Below are positions 46,401 to 55,877 of a DNA stretch of 64,000 bases, one piece after another. Positions within the stretch are counted from its first letter, which is position 1. Each line of letters begins with the position of its first letter. The translations under genes and the position numbers were made by a program. Source of the stretch: Galaxea fascicularis (Eukaryota; Cnidaria; Anthozoa; Scleractinia; Euphylliidae); NCBI GenBank assembly GCA_948470475.1, contig OX419340.1, positions 12,943,002-13,007,001 on the forward strand, given 5' to 3'. Under the pieces are notes generated by a model. That model saw nothing but the letters and a program-made list of their open reading frames with translations, did not search any database and was not told where the DNA came from.

Positions 46401-47954
46401 CACACGTTGTTCAGAAAATCAACTTGAATCTGGTTGTTAGTTTTAGGTTTTGGGAGTCAAACTCTGTGATACTAAAGAAATGCAGTTGAACCCCTATTAA
46501 AGACCCACCGTCACTTTCCATCATGCACCGAGGGCATGAATCATGGACCAGGAAACTCTTCAGACGCTGTAACAGCAAGAGAGGTTTTAAGCAATCTGCC
46601 TCTATCGCGCAATTTACTTTTGGTCAACTGTATTGGTAAAAAATATACATACTGTATATTTTACGAGAATTTTCACTTTGTAGTGTGATGAAAACCAATT
46701 TTGGTCACCACTGGAACCTTTTGGTGGAGGCTCGAGGTCGGCATAGAAGGAGGGAGGATTTAGTGATTTAGTGAAGATACAGCTGTACAAGATTCAGTTT
46801 ACAGCTTGTGCAAGAAGAAAGGCTATATAGGGTTTGACAAAAACACCAAGAGCAAATTTATTGAATTTCTTCTGCATCGTACAATCATACTAGGCTGTCT
46901 TCAATGGTCGGCTGTGATGACTACAAGTTCGAAGAAGTAACGTGGTCAAAGTTTCTGCTTATTGTGAGAACAAGTGGCAAGTCAGTAGTATTCCTAGTGG
47001 AAGTTCTTTGTATTTATTTAGTGTATCAGGTTGTATTTTATCACAATAAAGTGATCATAACTTGAAGATTGTCGGCCGTTATTTGTGTTGTCTGCAAACA
47101 AAAAAAAACAATGCACAGAGCATAACGGGAAGTGACAAAGAGTCTTTAAGCAGCCACTGCCTATTGAGCGGCCAGACATCAAACTCCTGATAAGGGTTCA
47201 GGAAGATTTCCACGTCACCCGGTACATTAATAATTGATTATTATACATGCATTTTATGACTCAAACTCCATTCATTTTTGGAAGAGGGTATGACAGGGAT
47301 ACATGTATAATTAATGTCAGGGGATGTGCAGAAATTTTTCCAGCCTGGCAAGATTTCCACACGGCCCCATACATTAATAATATTATTATTACACATGCAT
47401 TATATTTTTGTGACTCAAACTATATTCGTTTTCGGAACAGGGTTAGTATGACAGTGATTCATGTATAATAATATTAATGTATGGGGCTGTGCGGAAATCT
47501 TTCCCAAGTTTTCTTCTGAGTTCTAAATATCGGATTTAGGTGCAAAAAGGGATTTAATTACATAACCAAGTAACATTCAAAATTGGCTTCAACTCGTTAA
47601 AAGTCGGATGTGTTTGTTTCCTGACTTCACCAACCTGGACTGGTTGACGAGAAAGATCAGCAGTGTCCGCACTTCCCGTTTGGAAATCCGACAACGGCTC
47701 GTTCAAAGGAGAAGCAGCATATGCATACAATCTCTTCTATGATAAATAAAACTAAAACTGTAAACTTAACCACAACATCATGATCAAAGTGGTCTGAAGT
47801 GACAAACAATATCACACTGTCAAGGGACATGCTGGCCACCTAGAATTGAGAGCACAACTCAAAATTGTGGTAATCACAAGTAACTAACCACAGGTGATGT
47901 TCTGCAGCTCAAACTCCTTGAAACTGACGGTGCATTTCTCCATAAAGGTAGCAT
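28432..47954 (-). CDS. UQCRC2: cytochrome b-c1 complex subunit 2, mitochondrial (core protein 2)
   Basis: Twenty exons join in frame with GT-AG introns, in transcript order: 47954-47889, 47736-47635, 45838-45689, 44634-44570, 43164-43108, 41510-41450, 40704-40641, 39645-39612, 39076-39013, 36788-36731, 35898-35800, 35074-35011, 34684-34645, 34380-34325, 34103-34061, 33606-33526, 32701-32625, 31956-31884, 29945-29865, 28518-28432. The product is 473 aa (human is 453). The N-terminus (MLPLWRNAPSVSRSLSCR) is basic and Ser-rich, like a mitochondrial presequence. LENGLKVVSLETHSPKSRVG, SRHETPSTLGITHMLR, PHRTGAF, GKRLALVGVG, FSVYQ, ASYSDGGLFGCY and the C-terminal LGLDELF align by memory with UQCRC2. 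As in other core 2 proteins, the M16 peptidase site HxxEH is absent (THMLR), so it is structural. It is a matrix-side core subunit of respiratory complex III. Introns are rich in mobile elements. Confidence 0.93.
28640..28925 (-). mobile_element. degenerate tRNA-derived SINE in UQCRC2 3' flank
   Basis: Outside the gene, on the 5' side of the last exon (inside the last intron). On the minus strand, 'gttagctcagttggtagagt' is a good A-box head. The B box has decayed. It is followed by 'gaaatgcggattaa' and, further on, its inverse 'attaatccgca'. Related degenerate heads occur near 28960-29060 and 29555-29630. Confidence 0.5.
29293..29481. mobile_element. MITE family B, copy 2, in the last UQCRC2 intron
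   Basis: The left end 'gacctggcatttgaatagaa' with 'gtgaccttgttttgataca' and the right end 'gtatcaaaaaaaggtcaact' with 'aaaggccaggtca' are inverted over about 58 bp. It is the same family as 27322-27510. Confidence 0.75.
30146..30842 (-). pseudogene. 5'-truncated Penelope-like retroelement with GIY-YIG endonuclease
   Basis: A 199-codon minus-strand frame carries the C-terminal part of a Penelope-type polyprotein. An RT-tail segment (PYIRGVTEPIKRVLSSHN) is followed by the GIY-YIG nuclease start YSIPCNDCDHEYIGHTKRQL, then RLKEHQ and a terminal tryptophan/asparagine block. A TAA sits directly before the first ATG, and no reverse transcriptase core is present upstream, so the copy is 5'-truncated. 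The 3' part has the characteristic 'gatgaagacactagacagga' then 'gtgtcgaaacgttgg' block of Penelope 3' ends. It lies in the penultimate-to-last exon region of UQCRC2 (intron between 31884 and 29945), in the same orientation as the gene. The endonuclease alone is not expected to transpose. Confidence 0.8.
33210..33351. mobile_element. foldback MITE, family A, copy 2 (right arm shortened)
   Basis: The same ends as the unit at 11696, but the right arm lacks about 20 bp ('gaagaggaggcagac') next to 'atgaactca'. It lies in a UQCRC2 intron between exons 32701 and 33526. Confidence 0.85.
34821..34910. mobile_element. short foldback repeat
   Basis: The left arm 'cacccacccctcccctaac' with 'ccaaca' is mirrored by 'tgttgg' with 'ttaggggaggggtaggtgcg', around an AT-rich loop. 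It lies in a UQCRC2 intron. Confidence 0.7.
35090..35230 (-). mobile_element. tRNA-derived SINE, family C, head-truncated copy
   Basis: Left end 'aaatcaaatgaagaatga', then 'gattgcgtaaagaag', 'ttgaacccgtgacctcgcga' (B-box side) and 'tgctctaccaactgag' (A-box side). The tRNA-like part breaks off before its acceptor stem. It is the same family as 59708-59893. Confidence 0.7.
36116..36489. mobile_element. foldback element with 11-bp direct flanking repeat
   Basis: The inverted ends 'cctgagtatcaggc' and 'gcctgatactcagg' are followed by purine-rich and pyrimidine-rich mirrored tracts. The unit is flanked by 'ttgcacagcta' at both sides (36105-36115 and 36490-36500), consistent with a long target duplication of about 9-11 bp. 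It lies in a UQCRC2 intron. Confidence 0.75.
36941..37010 (-). mobile_element. tRNA-derived SINE, family C, short fragment
   Basis: 'gcctggaaaaattcaggact' followed by 'gggtttgaacccgtgacctc' matches the B-box half of the family C SINE; the A box is missing. It lies in a UQCRC2 intron. Confidence 0.6.
37442..37735. mobile_element. 'tatccagtgga' foldback MITE cluster nested in the mariner
   Basis: A full unit runs from 'ggccccagttgttcaaacgt' (about 37482) to its inverse 'gcctttgaacaaccggggcc' (ending about 37627). A partial left end lies before it and an inverted half copy after it (to 37735, 'cgtttgaacaactgggt'). The inside is 'ggatagcactatccaccgga'-type palindromes. Confidence 0.75.
37757..38565 (-). 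pseudogene. Tc1/mariner transposase, frameshifted
   Basis: From 38565 the frame shows a helix-turn-helix region (LSGVSVGEMAKILQKSKSWV) ending in GRPIVLNKPQR. A second, shifted frame carries GLPGSAATLWRYMYN. A third (to about 37897) has FLFSDECPEYLVHFPNPKND, VVWSSQES, STKWMVLGGMTGHGL. FSDE supplies the first catalytic aspartate. The later DDE block is degraded, with only fragments like ILEKEVKPVF remaining. The frame breaks show that it cannot make an intact protein. Confidence 0.75.
39366..39581. mobile_element. MITE with 'cagtctttcccgtaaaaccg' ends, TA-flanked
   Basis: The left end 'cagtctttcccgtaaaaccg' and the inverse right end 'cggttttacgggaaagactg' extend about 30 bp, with TA on both sides. 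The interior is non-coding. It lies between UQCRC2 exons 39076 and 39612. Confidence 0.85.
41969..42207. mobile_element. MITE family D, copy 1
   Basis: 'ctacaatcacagacaaaacc' with 'tgttgagaca' on the left, mirrored by 'tgtctcaaca' and 'gttttgactgtgattg' on the right. It lies in a UQCRC2 intron. Confidence 0.7.
42612..42792. mobile_element. foldback MITE, family A, copy 3
   Basis: The same ends and 'cttcgcacttagactcgctt' core as the copies at 11696 and 33210, but with different distal arm sequence ('gcttgagcctctatttcaaa'). The left arm is more diverged ('agtcagagtccgaaag'). Confidence 0.8.
44379..44515. repeat. tandem duplication, period 68 bp
   Basis: 'ggtcttggatctcggggata' begins at 44391 and again at 44459, with matching 'cacaatgtact.agattgat' afterwards. 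It lies in a UQCRC2 intron. Confidence 0.85.
45162..45383. mobile_element. MITE family D, copy 2
   Basis: 'ctacaatcacagacaaaag' on the left and 'acttttgtccatgattgtag' on the right are inverted. It is the same family as 41969-42207. Confidence 0.7.
46269..46367. mobile_element. half copy of the family E foldback
   Basis: 'catactaacccggttccaaa' through 'aatgtatggggctgtgcagg' matches half of the foldback units at 47203 and 47350, inverted. It lies in UQCRC2 intron 2. Confidence 0.6.
47203..47501. mobile_element. two tandem family E foldback units
   Basis: Units at about 47203-47339 and 47350-47501 each start 'aagatttccac' and 'tacattaataat' and end with the inverse. The second is the better preserved ('ggccccatacattaataata' against 'tattaatgtatggggctgtg'). 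They lie close to the UQCRC2 second exon. Confidence 0.7.
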
Positions 47955-48229
47955 TTTCCCCACTGTACAGAAGAACCGGTGAAAGCAGACCATAATAGTT
48001 TTTAGCAAACATCCGCTGTTTAACAGTAACGCGTGTTCATTCCACGTTCTATGCACTTTCAGTGACTTCCGGTGTTGCTCGTTTGTCTCGTTTATGACGC
48101 AATGGCAAAGCTAAATTTGGGCATGAGCCTTGAGTTAGCGGCCATTTTGGTGTGCAGTTTGACCAGTACATTCTGATCACGTTTTCGCTTCTCTTTCCTA
48201 TATATATCTTGCCTTCTTCTCAAGGAAAG
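47955..48229. promoter_or_regulatory. shared head-to-head promoter region of UQCRC2 and ZNF598
   Basis: Only 275 bp separate the two start codons, transcribed away from each other. The interval is the expected site of a bidirectional promoter. It contains 'cacttccggtgttgc' (an ETS-like ttccgg core near 48066) and 'gcggccattttgg' (a YY1-like word near 48138), both common in housekeeping promoters. A 'ctatatatatc' run at 48199-48208 is too near the ZNF598 ATG to be an ordinary TATA box. Confidence 0.6.
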
Positions 48230-51200
48230 ATGAGTTCTAAACCTAGTCGAAAGGATTCTGTCTGTCTTTGCGTTGTTTGTTGCGAGGACATCGAATTTTA
48301 CGCAATCGGAGTTTGCGACCATTCTGTGTGCCACAAGTGTTGTATTCGAATGCGTGTGTTGGGAAAAGAGACCTATTGTCCGGTTTGCCGAACGGAATTA
48401 AAGCAGGTAAGAAAGACAAAATGAGTCGCAGAAGCTTGGAATAAACATAAAAGCTTCGGAATCCTTAACACCGCGCAATTTGAGCCGAGATAGTGCTCTT
48501 AGACTTTAATCCTTTATTATTACTTTCGATTTCAATAATTGCGTAAAATCATGTTTTAATTTGCCTCAGCTATTAAGGGAAATCGCTTCCTCTAACAAGT
48601 ATATTAGTTTCTTATAGCTTTTGGAGGACAGTTTACAATAATATTACATAATGACAGTTTCATAGTCCTGATAAATGCTGATGATGTTAAATTTCCGGTA
48701 GAGTTGAGACACTTTCCTGAAGTGTTATTTCATGTTGCATCGATTGTTTTATAGTATGTTTTGTCTAGAGAGGTGGACTATGTCAATGATTCTAGCCAGT
48801 TCTGCGATTTATTGTGTGAGATGACTTTATTTCCATACTCTTTTGATAACACGTGAACCCATCACAAAGGTTACGGTTTTTTCTGCTATTTGTCAATTTT
48901 GTGGCCTGTGATATTCCATTATTGTTCTTTGCGGCCAATCAGCGTTTAGCTTTTCCATGAGTTCAAGTTTAGGTTTTTATGTGGCCGGTTTATTCTTTGA
49001 TTAAATGCCTGTTCTTTTCGAGTTTGACTCCATTTCGTTCAATAGCTGACAACTTGGAAAGCAACAAATTTTTGCCTCAAGGAGTCAAATAGTCAAACAG
49101 AGGTGCATGTGCACGCTGATTGGTGGATTTATGAAGGTGACGATTCTATCAAAAATTGCTGAACGGTGTTTTTTTCAGTTTTAACCACTTCTTTTTATTG
49201 TTGCTATTAAAAAGGTATTCCTGACTGATGAGGTCGCTAGCTATGAAAAGCTCTCTGTAAAAAAGGGCCTCTTTGTGGCAGATAGACAAAAGGGTGTCCT
49301 TTACCAGCGAAAGGAAATCCAAGCCAATGTGAAACAACTTCTGGAGCACCACTGCCCATTTTGTCCAAAGCGGGCACCAGACAGGTTTTTTGGTCGTCTG
49401 CGAGATCATGTTAAAAGGGATCACGAAAAGTACTTTTGTGATATTTGTGTTGCCCACTTGCGTAAGTTTTCTTGGGAGTTAAAAACATACACTCGTCCAG
49501 AACTGGCACGGCACCGTAGAATTGGGGATGAAGATGACAAATCACATAAGGGTCATCCTTTGTGTGAATTTTGTGATGAGCGTTACCTTGACAATGATGA
49601 GCTGCACAAGCACCTTCGCAAGAATCATTTTTGGTGCCACTTTTGCGAGCGTGATGGTAGTCAAGATTATTATTGCAACTACGAAAACCTCCGAGTTCAC
49701 TTCCGTGATTTCCACTTCCTTTGTGAAGAGGGAGACTGTATTCATGAGCAGTATACATCAGTCTACCGAACAAAGGTTGACCTTCAAGCTCATCGTGCGT
49801 CAAAGCACTCTGGGAACTTAACAAAGTCACAAGCTCGCCAAGCACGTCAACTTGATGTTGATATCACTTTTGCACCTCGTCCAAGACCTCAGGCAAGTCA
49901 AGGGTCTGTTATTTCAGGCAGAGACTTTGCAGAAGTAAGGGCCTCGGAGGAACGAAGAGGAAAAAGAATAAAAGGTGCTAACAAAGGAGGAACTGCAGCA
50001 CAGAACAGGTTTGTCGCAATTTTTTTCTTCATTTATAGTGCAGTGATCAACTATTATTATAGTTTTGTGTGTTGGGTGAAATGCTCAGTGAAGCATGTCA
50101 TCTGTGGTGTTCAATCTGTGGTTTGTACAGTGTACATTGGTAAACTGAACCACTGCGTTACACTGTATACTCCACATTTAAACTCATCAGCAATAGATGA
50201 GGTTGGGGGATGGTGCTTATACGGATGGTGGGAAGGAAAGCGGACGAGCTGAGAGCCAAGGTAACCATGGCAACCCTGTGAGCGGCAACCACCATCCAGC
50301 ACCATCACACTGACTAGGAAATCAGTGGAGATAAGCTGACACATACCTACATGGGCGGGAAAGGGGTGGGGGGGCAGAACGACATGAAGGCTTCGCAAAA
50401 GCAACACGAATAATTGCACAATGAGTCTCAGAAATCTGAGCCCTGTAAATACCCAGAACCCTGTCACTTACTGGGCTGCCCCGCAGCAGGTCTGAGCCGC
50501 CATGAAGAAGACCGCTGCCCGCATTGCCTTGATTTTAACTTCGCCAAAATTACATTTAGCCACATTATAATAATTTTAATGTGGAGTATAACATATTATT
50601 GTTAAGCTTGTGTTAAAATTAACTAAGCTGATTTAAAGAAAGTATGGTGGGCTTTTTTGGATGGGGAGTCATTTTTGTGGAATCTTCAGTGAAGCTTGTT
50701 GCTTGTCTTGCATCTCCCGTGCTTGTCACTCATGTTCTGCTTCTAACAATACATTAATTATTCAACCTCGTGGTAAGTCAAAATTATTGTGCACCTGCAT
50801 TTCATTTAGCCTGCATGACCAGATGCATTTTTTGGCTCATGTTTCATACACCAAGATGTACATGTACACTGTACAATGATTTACATGTATGAAACAAGAG
50901 CAGAGAAAGGCATCTGGCCACGTAGGCTACAATGTCCTGTACATTCCATCTGACAGGATGGAATGTACATGTATGTACATTAAGTATAAGTAGTGCAAGT
51001 AACAATTGCGCAAGTGTAAACGAAAGTATACGTATCAGTAATGCGTGTAGTGTAAATGTTGTGTCCTGTAAATAAAATGCTTAATAATAATAAAAAAAAT
51101 CTGACAGGAAGCTTTCTTTCCACTTTGAAGTTAATCAGTTCATACATGTAGCTTCAGTACATACATAGTTTATACACTCAAGTGATTCTGAAGGTGACCC

Positions 51201-52439
51201 TTAGTGGTGGGATCAACAGAACAGCAACCACTTCCACACTTGGGGTTGTTTTTGGTATTGTACAGAAGTGACAATTGTGACATTGCCATGCATATGACCA
51301 TCTGTTTGTTAAATTGTTTTAGAATGATGGATTCTAAACTCAAATGCTGTGGAATTTAATTGCACTTCTGTAATAATAATGATTATTGTTTCCATTCTTG
51401 TGGCAGAAGTGAAAAACTAGATGTACAGGCTGCAGTGGCAGTTTCACTCAGTGAACAGGATCTCTCTCGGCTTCCTTCACCTTCATCCAAACCACAAGAT
51501 CCAAAAAAATATAAACCTGAAGAAAATGGCAGTGCTATAGATCTGCCTACAACAGAAGCACATGTAGATGCTCTAGCTCATTTTCCTTCCTTGCTTGGCT
51601 GTCTGGAGGTTACAAGTAAAGAAGAACAGCCAAAGGATACTAAAAAACCTAATAAATCTAGACCGTATGGCAAAGCTGTCAATGCCACATCATTGCACTC
51701 CAAAGATGACTTTCCCTCTCTACCTGCATCTTCGGAAACACCAGAACAATCACCAGCTATACCCCCTGGCTTTGCTGCAGCAGCTCGCCAGTCTCCGTCA
51801 TTACCTTTATCACAGCAGATGTACCGTACTAAGCCCCCTCCTGGTTTTCAGACATCCTTAGGTGATTCTGTTCAAGATAAGGTTAAAGAAAATGTAGCAC
51901 CCACACAGGATGTACCAGTGTCTAACCCATTGCTTAAAATGAATGGGAGTACACAACAGAGAAACCAAATGCTAGTTGAGAAGATCAGGGCATTATTAGG
52001 GTATGACAGATCCAAGTTTGATGAATTCAAAGCATTGTCTGGGAAGTTTCGAAAAGGAAGTTGTTCTGCTAAAGAGTATTACGCACATTGTTGTGATCTT
52101 TTTGCGGCAAATTTTCCACAAGTCTTCTCTGAACTTGTGGATTTGCTACCTGATGAAGAGAGACAAAAAGAACTTTTGTCTGCTCACCAAGATGCTAAAA
52201 TTCTTGCTAAACAACAGAGCAGTGTTAAAACTACATCTGGTAAACCAGGGAAGAAAACTTCTACCCCTGGGGTCTGGCAAAGTGGAACCACAGCTTGGAA
52301 CACTGGACTGCAAAGTAGTGGTGTATCGGAGATGGATTTTCCATCATTACCTGCAGCTTCTAAAAAGTCCTATCAACCTAGGTACAGGCCATCTAAGAGT
52401 GCAGCAGTTTTGAAAGAAGCTTGGGTCAGAGGGAAGTAA
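48230..52439 (+). CDS. ZNF598: E3 ubiquitin ligase ZNF598 (ribosome-collision sensor)
   Basis: Three exons (48230-48406, 49215-50008, 51407-52439) join in frame and give 667 aa. Exon 1 is the RING finger: C14-x2-C17, C29-x-H31-x2-C34-x2-C37, C50-x2-C53. Exon 2 carries the family's C2H2-like zinc fingers (HHCPFCPKRAPDRFFGRL, YFCDICVAHL, HPLCEFCDERYLDNDELHKH, FWCHFCERDGSQDYY, then FHFLCEEG.C) and the basic RQARQLDVDITFAPRPRP. Exon 3 has DDFPSLPASS, PPGF motifs, and the conserved segment NQMLVEKIRALLGYDRSKFD with FKALSGKFRKGSCSAKEYY, ending MDFPSLPAAS. The vertebrate C-terminal CxxC before the last DFPSL is not seen. The enzyme ubiquitinates 40S proteins on collided ribosomes in the cytosol. The start is the first ATG before the RING. 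Its promoter is shared with UQCRC2. Confidence 0.93.
50807..50929. mobile_element. foldback MITE in ZNF598 intron 2
   Basis: 'tagcctgcatgaccagatgc' and 'gctcatgtttcataca' are mirrored by 'tgtatgaaacaagagc' and 'gcatctggccacgtaggcta'. The ends 'tagcctg' resemble the hairpin at 15991. Confidence 0.75.
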
Positions 52440-52557
52440 ATTTCTATTGTTGGTGCTGGTATACTTTGGAGAGAAAACAGAATATGAAGTAAAAGAATTA
52501 ATAAGCTTTAACTTCATTCACAAGATCAGAAATTTCTTCCAGTTATGTTCATGTGGC

Positions 52558-52729
52558 ACAGTGGAACTCCACCATATGGCAACCCTTTTATTGTGGCCAC
52601 TTTTTGTGCCCCAAATTGCAAAAGCCCATGTATTTATTTGAAAACTCCATTAATCTGACCACCCTCATTAAACGACCAAATTTTTACGGCCCGACAGTGG
52701 TTGAATTACATGTAATGGAGTTCCACTGT
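52558..52729. mobile_element. MITE in the ZNF598 3' UTR
   Basis: 'acagtggaactcc' at the left and 'ggagttccactgt' at the right are exact inverses. Further inverted words ('accctca', 'ggcc') lie inside. It sits about 120 bp beyond the stop codon. Confidence 0.65.
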
Positions 52730-52981
52730 TCAAGTGTGCTTCCTAACTTCAGTTTCCTGTGTAGCCATACCTTCAGTGAACTGATTAGGTCATTTTTTAA
52801 CAAGCTTAGTGTTGTTGGAATGTTTCAGTTTTCATCATTTTACAGACATCTCACACATCCAAATTGAGCTTTCAAGATCTTCATTTTGGATGAGATTTGT
52901 TTACAGTGATCAAAATTACAAGGTTTTGTGGATCCTTGGACATTAATGTTACAATGGCTAACTGTAACTCTTACTGTTATA

Positions 52982-52987
52982 AATAAA
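52982..52987 (+). terminator. poly(A) signal candidate for ZNF598
   Basis: AATAAA about 545 bp past the stop codon. Another lies at 53344-53349. Which one is used cannot be told from sequence. Confidence 0.35.
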
Positions 52988-54418
52988 ACCTTGAAAGAAC
53001 TATAAAAAAAACACTTTTTTGGCACAATGACTTGTACATGTAGTTTGAGAGTGAGCTAGCTGAACTCGTGATCAAAACAGTTCAGAGAAATCTCCCTACA
53101 GCCTTGGCATGTTCCTGTAATTCACACTTCTGCTTCTCCATAATAATGACAGTCTCACCAAAACAAGTCATACCAAACAACAGTCTGAACAAATCTATAA
53201 GACACAGTTTCTGTGGATTTGTGTCACCTGATATTGTAGGGTTTTTTTACTATTGTCTCTTTAGAATTGTGTTCGTGTTCAGGGTTATGTTCACCTATAC
53301 CCCCAGCCAGTGTAGGCTGGTACTGTTAATTTTTTCTGTCCCCAATAAATGACTGGAGCATTTCCAATTACAAGGCTGGACAAACCTTTTTGTATTTAGC
53401 CACTGTTACATGTTGCAACTTTTAGCTGAAACTTGTGTGCAATGGCACGGAGAAATAAGTTTCAGCAGGCATTGCACCGTGTAACATGAAAGGTCGAAAC
53501 TTGTTTGGGAACTTTGAAACTGGTCTCAAAATGTTGTTTTTCCAGTTTGTGATTGGCTTATGCAGCATAGCATAACAAGACCGAGCAAGGCCATTTTCTT
53601 GAAGTGGTGTTACATGGTGAAACTCTTGTTTTTATCATCACTGCAATTGTTGCAACTGTTGCTGAAGTAGAAAGGGGTTCTACTTTTCATGAAACTTGTC
53701 TCACAACCGAAGTTCAAAAAAGTTTAAGGAAACAAAATGTTGAACACTTCTTATTTAGAGTAAAGAAAATTTCCAGATATACAACTAGCTCAAAATGATG
53801 GCTGTGATGATATGTTTGGAATGGATTATTTTTATTCCTTTATAATTATTATAACAACATCTTGTCCATTTCTGGTGCTCGGATACAGTAGCTGTAGTTG
53901 AAGAGTGGGACTTGGGAGAAGAGAGCCAAAACAAGAACAAAACATATGGATGGAAGGATGTTAGAAAATTATTAGGAATTCACTAGTTTTTTACTTTTAG
54001 TTTTTGTTTGCACCACTAACCACTAAAATAGGTTCAGCTGATTGATTGTGCATGTTAAGTAAGCACTAGAGTGCTGGCTCTGAGCACTTTGACAGATTCA
54101 TTTTGTCAACATGCTCAGGTCCAAGCTCTTCTTGGCTGCCTGTTTAAGTACTTATATGTACATGTGACTTTGCCAAGAGGTGAATGTTGTAAACCCAGTT
54201 AAGATGGCTGATATTAGGAGTCTAGGCACTAGTATGCATGTCACACTTTACATGTGTTAGGTTACAGGCATAGCTTTTTTCTGTCTTTTTTTAAAAGCAA
54301 TTTTCATTTTTATTTTATCAGAGGCGATACAAGAGTAAATTCCCATTTCGTGTTGAGATCTTTAATCTTGCAATGATGTTAAAGCCTCAATTTGACTTTT
54401 TAAAAAATCAAACTGAGG
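52988..54418. other. intergenic between ZNF598 and RPSA
   Basis: No gene recognised. A degraded inverted repeat ('gcaatg.cac' with 'gtttcagc') lies at about 53400-53530. Confidence 0.4.
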
Positions 54419-54532
54419 CCAGTCCTCACTGCCACCTAAGGCAGATGGCATAGCAACTGCTGCCTGCTCAGGGGCCCATTAGAACAGAAAAAATGTAGGA
54501 CAGTTCAGATACAAACCACATGTACTATGGTT
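54419..54532 (-). pseudogene. partial duplicate of the RPSA intron 5 / exon 6 boundary
   Basis: About 115 bp matches 56047-56167, which spans the RPSA last intron and the start of its last exon ('ggcagatggcatagca', 'gctgcctgctcagg', 'aatgtaggacagttcagata', 'acatgtac.atggtt'). It retains intron sequence, so it arose by DNA duplication and not by retroposition. It has no further exon sequence and is not a functional gene. Confidence 0.85.
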
Positions 54533-54761
54533 AAAAAAAATGTTTTCCCTCAAGTTTCAAACTATGCTCTTAGTGAGGCTATCGGTGAGACCATCTGACC
54601 CAGACAGTGAGGCACAAATCAAAGTGGGTTGTGATGCCCATATATAACCATGCCTACCTAAAAATTGTTTAATAAAGGGGGTAGTTTCTAAAGAAACTGT
54701 GGTGCTGTGTTGGTGGGGCAGCTGAACTCAAAACTTTGGTTTTATCAATGGTTTTTGACTA

Positions 54762-54904
54762 TGTCAATTGGCCACCATACAAGGATTCTGAAAGCTGACA
54801 TTTTGAGTTAGCCCTTCGTACAATCCTTCAAGGATTTGCCTCAACAAAGGGCTAATACTGGAAACCTCAGCTTTTAAAATCCCTGTATGGTGGCCAATTG
54901 ACAT
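54762..54904. mobile_element. foldback MITE
   Basis: 'tgtcaattggccaccataca' at the left and 'tgtatggtggccaattgaca' at the right are perfect inverses, with further complementarity in 'gcccttcg...aagggct'. It is non-coding. Confidence 0.85.
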
Positions 54905-55313
54905 TATCAGCTCTGTTGATAATACCAAGTTTTTAAAGATTCTTTAGCATGGCTGACTAAAGAAAGTGTAATTTCCATCTTTTTTAGTGCTACTGGTTAC
55001 CAATAATTATTGTTGTTCCTAGAAATGACCCAAACTTCAGACCAAAGGGCACAGCAGACAAACAGCTTACTGCTTATCACTGCACTTCTTTTTCATTCTT
55101 AGCAAGACTATAATACTTTTGGGAGTGAGGCTAAACGGTTCTTCATTCTGTTGACATGCATGTAGCCCTCTTGTTCAACATACAAGTCATGCCAGCAAAC
55201 TCCGGCAAAATCTGGCTTGACAAAAAGTGTTGCACAAAGCCAAATAGACCAAAGTGAAATCGTGACTGACTGCTATACATCCTAGGATGAATTATTTTGA
55301 AAAATCTGTCTTA

Positions 55314-55699
55314 GGCTGCATTCACACTTGGTGCCTGAGCACAATTTTTGATGGGCACTAATGTGAACACACCTTTTATTCAGGCTCCGATGCCAGAATT
55401 CGGGCAGAGTGCCCGCGCCCGAGTACAGTGTCTCGACCTTGTACTCAGGCACTGAACTGGGTACTGATTCCTTGTGTGCACACATTATTTTTTTGTTAGT
55501 TCCCTGGCACTTTACCCACAAACCACTGCTTTGCGTACCCACAGTTCCTTATGCTGCCCATGGGTGGTATAGATTTCAAAATGGCATCCGACGGAGTGAA
55601 TGTGAACATAAACATATCAGGTACCCAGTGTCTGAACACAGCAACATTTTGTGCTGGTGCCCGTGACCTAGTGCTCGGGTACCAAATGTGAATGCAGCC
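55314..55699. mobile_element. PIF/Harbinger-like MITE, TTA target duplication
   Basis: The left end 'ggctgcattcacacttggt' and right end 'accaaatgtgaatgcagcc' are inverted, and both sides are flanked by TTA (55311-55313 and 55700-55702). The 3-bp TTA duplication suits the PIF/Harbinger superfamily. No transposase lies inside. Confidence 0.75.
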
Positions 55700-55822
55700 T
55701 TAATGAGATTGGTGTGCACATTTATATGCTGTAAAAGTGGGCACCAAGTTAATATGAAACATGAACCTGCTGTTATGAAAAAGAAAAAAGGCACAAAGAC
55801 AAAGTATTCAGTCATTGGGAGT

Positions 55823-55828
55823 TTTATT
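55823..55828 (-). terminator. poly(A) signal of RPSA
   Basis: AATAAA on the minus strand, 50 bp past the RPSA stop codon. Confidence 0.7.
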
Positions 55829-55877
55829 TATCTGCTTCTGTCAAGGAACTACATTCTCTGAGCTATCCAGTCAAAGC

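Noticed and set aside
49411..49845. 144-codon minus-strand frame
   Set aside because: It is the antisense of ZNF598 exon 2, whose plus-strand zinc fingers are clearly the coding strand.
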